A stretch of DNA of 64,000 nucleotides. Source: Limanda limanda (taxonomy: Eukaryota; Chordata; Actinopteri; Pleuronectiformes; Pleuronectidae). Position numbers and translations under genes: made by a program. This document shows positions 52,409 to 63,950 of this stretch, piece after piece. Each line of letters starts with the position of its first letter. Within the stretch, counting starts at the first letter, position 1. Where the stretch lies: NCBI RefSeq assembly GCF_963576545.1, contig NW_026870438.1, positions 682,001 to 746,000 of the forward strand. Reading direction: 5' to 3'. The notes beneath the pieces are model-generated. The model was not told where the DNA came from and did not search any database. It saw only the letters and a list, made by a program, of their open reading frames with translations.

Positions 52409-55400
52409 GATATTCTTGAATAACTTTTTTTGTGAAGGTCGGAGAGACTTGCAAGTAGGCTCTACCCCCACTAAATGGGGTTGCGCGCATCGATCGGTAC
52501 CATCCTTGAGCTTCTCCGACTTTCGGAAGGGTTAGGGTTAGGGTTAGGGATGAAAGCACATAGGAGAAAGAGATATTCTTGAATAACTTTTTTTGTGAAG
52601 GTCGGAGAGACTTGCAAGTAGGCTCTACCCCCACTAAATGGGGTAGCGCGCATCGATCGGTACCATCCTTGAGCTTCTCCGACTTTCGGAAGGGTTAGGG
52701 TTAGGGTTAGGGATGAAAGCACATAGGAGAAAGAGATATTCTTGAATAACTTTTTTTGTGAAGGTCGGAGAGACTTGGAAAGTGGTTGCATCTGGACTAA
52801 TTTGGGTCCTGCGGATCGATTGGTACCATCCCCGAGCTTGTACGACCTTCGAAAGAGGTCGACCGACGAAATTCCCCCAAATCTGAGGAGATATTCTTGA
52901 ATAACTTTTTTTGTGAAGGTCGGAGAGACTTGCAAGTAGGCTCTACCCCCACTAAATGGGGTAGCGCGCATCGATCGGTACCATCCTTGAGCTTCTCCGA
53001 CTTTCGGAAGGGTTAGGGTTAGGGTTAGGGATGAAAGCACATAGGAGAAAGAGATATTCTTGAATAACTTTTTTTGTGAAGGTCGGAGAGACTTGCAAGT
53101 AGGCTCTACCCCCACTAAATGGGGTAGCGCGCATCGATCGGTACCATCCTCGAGCTTCTCCGACTTTCGGAAGGGTTAGGGTTAGGGTTAGGGATGAAAG
53201 CACATAGGAGAAAGAGATATTCTTGAATAACTTTTTTTGTGAAGGTCGGAGAGACTTGAAAAGTGGTTGCATCTGGACTAATTTGGGTCCTGCGGATCGA
53301 TTGGTACCATCCCCGAGCTTGTACGACCTTCGGAAGAGGTCGACCGACGAAATTCCCCCAAATCTGAGGAGATATTCTTGAATAACTTTTTTTGTGAAGG
53401 TCGGAGAGACTTGCAAGTAGGCTCTACCCCCACTAAATGGGGTTGCGTGCATCGATCGGTACCATCCTTGAGCTTCTCCGACTTTCGGAAGGGTTAGGGT
53501 TAGGGTTAGGGATGAAAGCACATAGGAGAAAGAGATATTCTTGAATAACTTTTTTTGTGAAGGTCGGAGAGACTTGCAAGTAGGCTCTACCCCCACTAAA
53601 TGGGGTAGCGCGCATCGATCGGTACCATCCTTGAGCTTCTCCGACTTTCGGAAGGGTTAGGGTTAGGGTTAGGGATGAAAGCACATAGGAGATAGAGATA
53701 TTCTTGAATAACTTTTTTTGTGAAGGTCGGAGAGACTTGAAAAGTGGTTGCATCTGGACTAATTTGGGTCCTGCGGATCGATTGGTACCATCCCCGAGCT
53801 TGTACGACCTTCGGAAGAGGTCGACCGACGAAATTCCTCCAAATCTGAGGAGATATTCTTGAATAACTTTTTTTGTGAAGGTCGGAGAGACTTGCAAGTA
53901 GGCTCTACCCCCACTAAATGGGGTTGCGCGCATCGATCGGTACCATCCTTGAGCTTCTCCGACTTTCGGAAGGGTTAGGGTTAGGGTTAGGGATGAAAGC
54001 ACATAGGAGAAAGAGATATTCTTGAATAACTTTTTTTGTGAAGGTCGGAGAGACTTGCAAGTAGGCTCTACTCCCACTAAATGGGGTAGCGCGCATCGAT
54101 CGGTACCATCCTTGAGCTTCTCCGACTTTCGGAAGGGTTAGGGTTAGGGTTAGGGATGAAAGCACATAGGAGAAAGAGATATTCTTGAATAACTTTTTTT
54201 GTGAAGGTCGGAGAGACTTGCAAGTAGGCTCTACCCCCACTAAATGGGGTAGCGCGCATCGATCGGTACCATCCTTGAGCTTCTCCGACTTTCGGAAGGG
54301 TTAGGGTTAGGGTTAGGGATGAAAGCACATAGGAGAAAGAGATATTCTTGAATAACTTTTTTTGTGAAGGTCGGAGAGACTTGCAAGTAGGCTCTACCCC
54401 CACTAAATGGGGTAGCGCGCATCGATCGGTACCATCCTTGAGCTTCTCCGACTTTCGGAAGGGTTAGGGTTAGGGTTAGGGATGAAAGCACATAGGAGAA
54501 AGAGATATTCTTGAATAACTTTTTTTGTGAAGGTCGGAGAGACTTGGAAAGTGGTTGCATCTGGACTAATTTGGGTCCTGCGGATCGATTGGTACCATGC
54601 CCGAGCTTGTACGACCTTCGGAAGAGGTCGACCGACGAAATTCCCCCAAATCTGAGGAGATATTCTTGAATAACTTTTTTTGTGAAGGTCGGAGAGACTT
54701 GCAAGTAGGCTCTACCCCCACTAAATGGGGTAGCGCGCATCGATCGGTACCATCCTTGAGCTTCTCCGACTTTCGGAAGGGTTAGGGTTAGGGATGAAAG
54801 CACATAGGAGAAAGAGATATTCTTGAATAACTTTTTTTGTAAAGGTCGGAGAGACTTGGAAAGTGGTTGCATCTGGACTAATTTGGGTCCTGCGGATCGA
54901 TTGGTACCATCCCCGAGCTTGTACGACCTTCGGAAGAGGTCGACCGACGAAATTCCCCCAAATCTGAGGAGATATTCTTGAATAACTTTTTTTGTGAAGG
55001 TCGGAGAGACTTGCAAGTAGGCTCTACCCCCACTAAATGGGGTAGCGCGCATCGATCGGTACCATCCTTGAGCTTCTCCGACTTTCGGAAGGGTTAGGGT
55101 TAGGGTTAGGGATGAAAGCACATAGGAGAAAGAGATATTCTTGAATAACTTTTTTTGTGAAGGTCGGAGAGACTTGCAAGTAGGCTCTACCCCCACTAAA
55201 TGGGGTAGCGCGCATCGATCGGTACCATCCTTGAGCTTCTCCGACTTTCGGAAGGGTTAGGGTTAGGGTTAGGGATGAAAGCACATAGGAGAAAGAGATA
55301 TTCTTGAATAACTTTTTTTGTGAAGGTCGGAGAGACTTGCAAGTAGGCTCTACCCCCACTAAATGGGGTAGCGCGCATCGATCGGTACCATCCTTGAGCT

Positions 55401-55614
55401 TCTCCGACTTTCGGAAGGGTTAGGGTTAGGGTTAGGGATGAAAGCACATAGGAGAAAGAGATATTCTTGAATAACTTTTTTTGTGAAGGTCGGAGAGACT
55501 TGAAAAGTGGTTGCATCTGGACTAATTTGGGTCCTGCGGATCGATTGGTACCATCCCCGAGCTTGTACGACCTTCGGAAGAGGTCGACCGACGAAATTCC
55601 CCCAAATCTGAGGA
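52409..55614. repeat. Higher-order repeat M, copy 2 (3206 bp)
   Basis: Run pattern 2,2,2,4,1,3: one A more than copies 1 and 3 (3043 + 163 = 3206). Variants shared only with copy 3 are CATCCTCGAGC (near 53150 and 56356) and AAATTCCTCC (near 53837 and 57043), both exactly 3206 bp apart. Confidence 0.88.
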
Positions 55615-58600
55615 GATATTCTTGAATAACTTTTTTTGTGAAGGTCGGAGAGACTTGCAAGTAGGCTCTACCCCCACTAAATGGGGTTGCGCGCATCGAT
55701 CGGTACCATCCTTGAGCTTCTCCGACTTTCGGAAGGGTTAGGGTTAGGGTTAGGGATGAAAGCACATAGGAGAAAGAGATATTCTTGAATAACTTTTTTT
55801 GTGAAGGTCGGAGAGACTTGCAAGTAGGCTCTACCCCCACTAAATGGGGTAGCGCGCATCGATCGGTACCATCCTTGAGCTTCTCCGACTTTCGGAAGGG
55901 TTAGGGTTAGGGTTAGGGATGAAAGCACATAGGAGAAAGAGATATTCTTGAATAACTTTTTTTGTGAAGGTCGGAGAGACTTGGAAAGTGGTTGCATCTG
56001 GACTAATTTGGGTCCTGCGGATCGATTGGTACCATCCCCGAGCTTGTACGACCTTCGAAAGAGGTCGACCGACGAAATTCCCCCAAATCTGAGGAGATAT
56101 TCTTGAATAACTTTTTTTGTGAAGGTCGGAGAGACTTGCAAGTAGGCTCTACCCCCACTAAATGGGGTAGCGCGCATCGATCGGTACCATCCTTGAGCTT
56201 CTCCGACTTTCGGAAGGGTTAGGGTTAGGGTTAGGGATGAAAGCACATAGGAGAAAGAGATATTCTTGAATAACTTTTTTTGTGAAGGTCGGAGAGACTT
56301 GCAAGTAGGCTCTACCCCCACTAAATGGGGTAGCGCGCATCGATCGGTACCATCCTCGAGCTTCTCCGACTTTCGGAAGGGTTAGGGTTAGGGTTAGGGA
56401 TGAAAGCACATAGGAGAAAGAGATATTCTTGAATAACTTTTTTTGTGAAGGTCGGAGAGACTTGAAAAGTGGTTGCATCTGGACTAATTTGGGTCCTGCG
56501 GATCGATTGGTACCATCCCCGAGCTTGTACGACCTTCGGAAGAGGTCGACCGACGAAATTCCCCCAAATCTGAGGAGATATTCTTGAATAACTTTTTTTG
56601 TGAAGGTCGGAGAGACTTGCAAGTAGGCTCTACCCCCACTAAATGGGGTTGCGTGCATCGATCGGTACCATCCTTGAGCTTCTCCGACTTTCGGAAGGGT
56701 TAGGGTTAGGGTTAGGGATGAAAGCACATAGGAGAAAGAGATATTCTTGAATAACTTTTTTTGTGAAGGTCGGAGAGACTTGCAAGTAGGCTCTACCCCC
56801 ACTAAATGGGGTAGCGCGCATCGATCGGTACCATCCTTGAGCTTCTCCGACTTTCGGAAGGGTTAGGGTTAGGGTTAGGGATGAAAGCACATAGGAGATA
56901 GAGATATTCTTGAATAACTTTTTTTGTGAAGGTCGGAGAGACTTGAAAAGTGGTTGCATCTGGACTAATTTGGGTCCTGCGGATCGATTGGTACCATCCC
57001 CGAGCTTGTACGACCTTCGGAAGAGGTCGACCGACGAAATTCCTCCAAATCTGAGGAGATATTCTTGAATAACTTTTTTTGTGAAGGTCGGAGAGACTTG
57101 CAAGTAGGCTCTACCCCCACTAAATGGGGTTGCGCGCATCGATCGGTACCATCCTTGAGCTTCTCCGACTTTCGGAAGGGTTAGGGTTAGGGTTAGGGAT
57201 GAAAGCACATAGGAGAAAGAGATATTCTTGAATAACTTTTTTTGTGAAGGTCGGAGAGACTTGCAAGTAGGCTCTACTCCCACTAAATGGGGTAGCGCGC
57301 ATCGATCGGTACCATCCTTGAGCTTCTCCGACTTTCGGAAGGGTTAGGGTTAGGGTTAGGGATGAAAGCACATAGGAGAAAGAGATATTCTTGAATAACT
57401 TTTTTTGTGAAGGTCGGAGAGACTTGCAAGTAGGCTCTACCCCCACTAAATGGGGTAGCGCGCATCGATCGGTACCATCCTTGAGCTTCTCCGACTTTCG
57501 GAAGGGTTAGGGTTAGGGTTAGGGATGAAAGCACATAGGAGAAAGAGATATTCTTGAATAACTTTTTTTGTGAAGGTCGGAGAGACTTGCAAGTAGGCTC
57601 TACCCCCACTAAATGGGGTAGCGCGCATCGATCGGTACCATCCTTGAGCTTCTCCGACTTTCGGAAGGGTTAGGGTTAGGGTTAGGGATGAAAGCACATA
57701 GGAGAAAGAGATATTCTTGAATAACTTTTTTTGTGAAGGTCGGAGAGACTTGGAAAGTGGTTGCATCTGGACTAATTTGGGTCCTGCGGATCGATTGGTA
57801 CCATGCCCGAGCTTGTACGACCTTCGGAAGAGGTCGACCGACGAAATTCCCCCAAATCTGAGGAGATATTCTTGAATAACTTTTTTTGTGAAGGTCGGAG
57901 AGACTTGCAAGTAGGCTCTACCCCCACTAAATGGGGTAGCGCGCATCGATCGGTACCATCCTTGAGCTTCTCCGACTTTCGGAAGGGTTAGGGTTAGGGA
58001 TGAAAGCACATAGGAGAAAGAGATATTCTTGAATAACTTTTTTTGTAAAGGTCGGAGAGACTTGGAAAGTGGTTGCATCTGGACTAATTTGGGTCCTGCG
58101 GATCGATTGGTACCATCCCCGAGCTTGTACGACCTTCGGAAGAGGTCGACCGACGAAATTCCCCCAAATCTGAGGAGATATTCTTGAATAACTTTTTTTG
58201 TGAAGGTCGGAGAGACTTGCAAGTAGGCTCTACCCCCACTAAATGGGGTAGCGCGCATCGATCGGTACCATCCTTGAGCTTCTCCGACTTTCGGAAGGGT
58301 TAGGGTTAGGGTTAGGGATGAAAGCACATAGGAGAAAGAGATATTCTTGAATAACTTTTTTTGTGAAGGTCGGAGAGACTTGCAAGTAGGCTCTACCCCC
58401 ACTAAATGGGGTAGCGCGCATCGATCGGTACCATCCTTGAGCTTCTCCGACTTTCGGAAGGGTTAGGGTTAGGGTTAGGGATGAAAGCACATAGGAGAAA
58501 GAGATATTCTTGAATAACTTTTTTTGTGAAGGTCGGAGAGACTTGAAAAGTGGTTGCATCTGGACTAATTTGGGTCCTGCGGATCGATTGGTACCATCCC

Positions 58601-58657
58601 CGAGCTTGTACGACCTTCGGAAGAGGTCGACCGACGAAATTCCCCCAAATCTGAGGA
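55615..58657. repeat. Higher-order repeat M, copy 3 (3043 bp)
   Basis: Directly follows copy 2 and matches it at 3206 bp. Copy 3 is closest in sequence to copy 2, while its length and downstream flank match copy 1. Confidence 0.87.
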
Positions 58658-60265
58658 GATATTCTTGAATAACTTTTTTTGTGAAGGTCGGAGAGACTTG
58701 CAAGTAGGCTCTACCCCCACTAAATGGGGTTGCGCGCATCGATCGGTACCATCCTTGAGCTTCTCCGACTTTCGGAAGGGTTAGGGTTAGGGTTAGGGAT
58801 GAAAGCACATAGGAGAAAGAGATATTCTTGAATAACTTTTTTTGTGAAGGTCGGAGAGACTTGCAAGTAGGCTCTACTCCCACTAAATGGGGTAGCGCGC
58901 ATCGATCGGTACCATCTTTGAGCTTCTCCGACTTTCGGAAGGGTTAGGGTTAGGGTTAGGGATGAAAGCACATAGGAGAAAGAGATATTCTTGAATAACT
59001 TTTTTTGTGAAGGTCGGAGAGACTTGCAAGTAGGCTCTACCCCCACTAAATGGGGTAGCGCGCATCGATCGGTACCATCCTTGAGCTTCTCCGACTTTCG
59101 GAAGGGTTAGGGTTAGGGTTAGGGATGAAAGCACATAGGAGAAAGAGATATTCTTGAATAACTTTTTTTGTGAAGGTCGGAGAGACTTGCAAGTAGGCTC
59201 TACCCCCACTAAATGGGGTTGCGCGCATCGATCGGTACCATCCTTGAGCTTCTCCGACTTTCGGAAGGGTTAGGGTTAGGGTTAGGGATGAAAGCACATA
59301 GGAGAAAGAGATATTCTTGAATAACTTTTTTTGTGAAGGTCGGAGAGACTTGAAAAGTGGTTGCATCTGGACTAATTTGGGTCATGCGGATCGATTGGTA
59401 CCATCCCCGAGCTTGTACGACCTTCGGAAGAGGTCGACCGACGAAATTCCCCCAAATCTGAGGAGATATTCTTGAATAACTTTTTTTGTGAAGGTCGGAG
59501 AGACTTGCAAGTAGGCTCTACCCCCACTAAATGGGGTTGCGCGCATCGATCGGTACCATCCTTGAGCTTCTCCGACTTTCGGAAGGGTTAGGGTTAGGGA
59601 TGAAAGCACATAGGAGAAAGAGATATTCTTGAATAACTTTTTTTGTGAAGGTCGGAGAGACTTGCAAGTAGGCTCTACCCCCACTAAATGGGGTAGCGCG
59701 CATCGATCGGTACCATCCTTGAGCTTCTCCGACTTTCGGAAGGGTTAGGGTTAGGGTTAGGGATGAAAGCACATAGGAGAAAGAGATATTCTTGAATAAC
59801 TTTTTTTGTGAAGGTCGGAGAGACTTGGAAAGTGGTTGCATCTGGACTAATTTGGGTCCTGCGGATCGATTGGTACCATCCCCGAGCTTGTACGACCTTC
59901 GGAAGAGGTCGACCGACGAAATTCCCCCAAATCTGAGGAGATATTCTTGAATAACTTTTTTTGTGAAGGTCGGAGAGACTTGCAAGTAGGCTCTACCCCC
60001 ACTAAATGGGGTAGCGCGCATCGATCGGTACCATCCTTGAGCTTCTCCGACTTTCGGAAGGGTTAGGGTTAGGGTTAGGGATGAAAGCACATAGGAGAAA
60101 GAGATATTCTTGAATAACTTTTTTTGTGAAGGTCGGAGAGACTTGCAAGTAGGCTCTACCCCCACTAAATGGGGTAGCGCGCATCGATCGGTACCATCCT
60201 TGAGCTTCTCCGACTTTCGGAAGGGTTAGGGTTAGGGTTAGGGATGAAAGCACATAGGAGAAAGA

Positions 60266-62026
60266 GATATTCTTGAATAACTTTTTTTGTGAAGGTCTGA
60301 GAGACTTGAAAAGTGGTTGCATCTGGACTAATTTGGGTCCTGCGGATCGATTGGTACCATCCCCGAGCTTGTACGACCTTCGGAAGAGGTCGACCGACGA
60401 AATTCCCCCAAATCTGAGGAGATATTCTTGAATAACTTTTTTTGTGAAGGTCGGAGAGACTTGCAAGTAGGCTCTACCCCCACTAAATGGGGTTGCGTGC
60501 ATCGATCGGTACCATCCTTGAGCTTCTCCGACTTTCGGAAGGGTTAGGGTTAGGGTTAGGGATGAAAGCACATAGGAGAAAGAGATATTCTTGAATAACT
60601 TTTTTTGTGAAGGTCGGAGAGACTTGCAAGTAGGCTCTACCCCCACTAAATGGGGTAGCGCGCATCGATCGGTACCATCCTTGAGCTTCTCCGACTTTCG
60701 GAAGGGTTAGGGTTAGGGTTAGGGATGAAAGCACATAGGAGATAGAGATATTCTTGAATAACTTTTTTTGTGAAGGTCGGAGAGACTTGAAAAGTGGTTG
60801 CATCTGGACTAATTTGGGTCCTGCAGATCGATTGGTACCATCCCCGAGCTTGTACGACCTTCGGAAGAGGTCGACCGACGAAATTCCCCCAAATCTGAGG
60901 AGATATTCTTGAATAACTTTTTTTGTGAAGGTCGGAGAGACTTGCAAGTAGGCTCTACCCCCACTAAATGGGGTTGCGCGCATCGATCGGTACCATCCTT
61001 GAGCTTCTCCGACTTTCGGAAGGGTTAGGGTTAGGGTTAGGGATGAAAGCACATAGGAGAAAGAGATATTCTTGAATAACTTTTTTTGTGAAGGTCGGAG
61101 AGACTTGCAAGTAGGCTCTACCCCCACTAAATGGGGTAGCGCGCATCGATCGGTACCATCCTTGAGCTTCTCCGACTTTCGGAAGGGTTAGGGTTAGGGT
61201 TAGGGATGAAAGCACATAGGAGAAAGAGATATTCTTGAATAACTTTTTTTGTGAAGGTCGGAGAGACTTGCAAGTAGGCTCTACCCCCACTAAATGGGGT
61301 AGCGCGCATCGATCGGTACCATCCTTGAGCTTCTCCGACTTTCGGAAGGGTTAGGGTTAGGGTTAGGGATGAAAGCACATAGGAGAAAGAGATATTCTTG
61401 AATAACTTTTTTTGTGAAGGTCGGAGAGACTTGGAAAGTGGTTGCATCTGGACTAATTTGGGTCCTGCGGATCGATTGGTACCATCCCTGAGCTTGTACG
61501 ACCTTCGGAAGAGGTCGACCGACGAAATTCCCCCAAATCTGAGGAGATATTCTTGAATAACTTTTTTTGTGAAGGTCGGAGAGACTTGCAAGTAGGCTCT
61601 ACCCCCACTAAATGGGGTAGCGCGCATCGATCGGTACCATCCTTGAGCTTCTCCGACTTTCGGAAGGGTTAGGGTTAGGGTTAGGGATGAAAGCACATAG
61701 GAGATAGAGATATTCTTGAATAACTTTTTTTGTGAAGGTCGGAGAGACTTGAAAAGTGGTTGCATCTGGACTAATTTGGGTCCTGCAGATCGATTGGTAC
61801 CATCCCCGAGCTTGTACGACCTTCGGAAGAGGTCGACCGACGAAATTCCCCCAAATCTGAGGAGATATTCTTGAATAACTTTTTTTGTGAAGGTCGGAGA
61901 GACTTGCAAGTAGGCTCTACCCCCACTAAATGGGGTTGCGCGCATCGATCGGTACCATCCTTGAGCTTCTCCGACTTTCGGAAGGGTTAGGGTTAGGGTT
62001 AGGGATGAAAGCACATAGGAGAAAGA
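60266..62026. repeat. Tandem duplication N, copy 1 (1761 bp)
   Basis: Seven A and four B units, beginning with a B that has the private change GGTCTGAG (near 60296). It also contains AGGAGATAGAG junctions and a GCGTGCATC A unit. All of these recur 1761 bp downstream. Confidence 0.9.
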
Positions 62027-63787
62027 GATATTCTTGAATAACTTTTTTTGTGAAGGTCTGAGAGACTTGAAAAGTGGTTGCATCTGGACTAATTTGGGTC
62101 CTGCGGATCGATTGGTACCATCCCCGAGCTTGTACGACCTTCGGAAGAGGTCGACCGACGAAATTCCCCCAAATCTGAGGAGATATTCTTGAATAACTTT
62201 TTTTGTGAAGGTCGGAGAGACTTGCAAGTAGGCTCTACCCCCACTAAATGGGGTTGCGTGCATCGATCGGTACCATCCTTGAGCTTCTCCGACTTTCGGA
62301 AGGGTTAGGGTTAGGGTTAGGGATGAAAGCACATAGGAGAAAGAGATATTCTTGAATAACTTTTTTTGTGAAGGTCGGAGAGACTTGCAAGTAGGCTCTA
62401 CCCCCACTAAATGGGGTAGCGCGCATCGATCGGTACCATCCTTGAGCTTCTCCGACTTTCGGAAGGGTTAGGGTTAGGGTTAGGGATGAAAGCACATAGG
62501 AGATAGAGATATTCTTGAATAACTTTTTTTGTGAAGGTCGGAGAGACTTGAAAAGTGGTTGCATCTGGACTAATTTGGGTCCTGCAGATCGATTGGTACC
62601 ATCCCCGAGCTTGTACGACCTTCGGAAGAGGTCGACCGACGAAATTCCCCCAAATCTGAGGAGATATTCTTGAATAACTTTTTTTGTGAAGGTCGGAGAG
62701 ACTTGCAAGTAGGCTCTACCCCCACTAAATGGGGTTGCGCGCATCGATCGGTACCATCCTTGAGCTTCTCCGACTTTCGGAAGGGTTAGGGTTAGGGTTA
62801 GGGATGAAAGCACATAGGAGAAAGAGATATTCTTGAATAACTTTTTTTGTGAAGGTCGGAGAGACTTGCAAGTAGGCTCTACCCCCACTAAATGGGGTAG
62901 CGCGCATCGATCGGTACCATCCTTGAGCTTCTCCGACTTTCGGAAGGGTTAGGGTTAGGGTTAGGGATGAAAGCACATAGGAGAAAGAGATATTCTTGAA
63001 TAACTTTTTTTGTGAAGGTCGGAGAGACTTGCAAGTAGGCTCTACCCCCACTAAATGGGGTAGCGCGCATCGATCGGTACCATCCTTGAGCTTCTCCGAC
63101 TTTCGGAAGGGTTAGGGTTAGGGTTAGGGATGAAAGCACATAGGAGAAAGAGATATTCTTGAATAACTTTTTTTGTGAAGGTCGGAGAGACTTGGAAAGT
63201 GGTTGCATCTGGACTAATTTGGGTCCTGCAGATCGATTGGTACCATCCCTGAGCTTGTACGACCTTCGGAAGAGGTCGACCGACGAAATTCCCCCAAATC
63301 TGAGGAGATATTCTTGAATAACTTTTTTTGTGAAGGTCGGAGAGACTTGCAAGTAGGCTCTACCCCCACTAAATGGGGTAGCGCGCATCGATCGGTACCA
63401 TCCTTGAGCTTCTCCGACTTTCGGAAGGGTTAGGGTTAGGGTTAGGGATGAAAGCACATAGGAGATAGAGATATTCTTGAATAACTTTTTTTGTGAAGGT
63501 CGGAGAGACTTGAAAAGTGGTTGCATCTGGACTAATTTGGGTCCTGCAGATCGATTGGTACCATCCCCGAGCTTGTACGACCTTCGGAAGAGGTCGACCG
63601 ACGAAATTCCCCCAAATCTGAGGAGATATTCTTGAATAACTTTTTTTGTGAAGGTCGGAGAGACTTGCAAGTAGGCTCTACCCCCACTAAATGGGGTTGC
63701 GCGCATCGATCGGTACCATCCTTGAGCTTCTCCGACTTTCGGAAGGGTTAGGGTTAGGGTTAGGGATGAAAGCACATAGGAGAAAGA
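62027..63787. repeat. Tandem duplication N, copy 2 (1761 bp)
   Basis: Exact-length second copy of 60266-62026. At the diagnostic sites I compared the only difference is CTGCGG in copy 1 (G at 61469) versus CTGCAG in copy 2 (A at 63230), a CpG transition. Confidence 0.9.
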
Positions 63788-63950
63788 GATATTCTTGAAT
63801 AACTTTTTTTGTGAAGGTCGGAGAGACTTGCAAGTAGGCTCTACTCCCACTAAATGGGGTAGCGCGCATCGATCGGTACCATCCTTGAGCTTCTCCGACT
63901 TTCGGAAGGGTTAGGGTTAGGGTTAGGGATGAAAGCACATAGGAGAAAGA

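Larger units (their letters stand above)
51127..58657. repeat. Array segment 9: tandem 3.0-3.2 kb higher-order repeat
   Basis: A-run lengths are 2,4,2,2,2,4,1,3,2,2,2,4,1,2. B units start at 51447, 52254, 52735, 53216, 53697, 54504, 54816, 55460, 55941, 56422, 56903, 57710, 58022 and 58503. The string 2,2,2,4,1 recurs at 52409 and 55615, and earlier at 45367. Confidence 0.9.
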
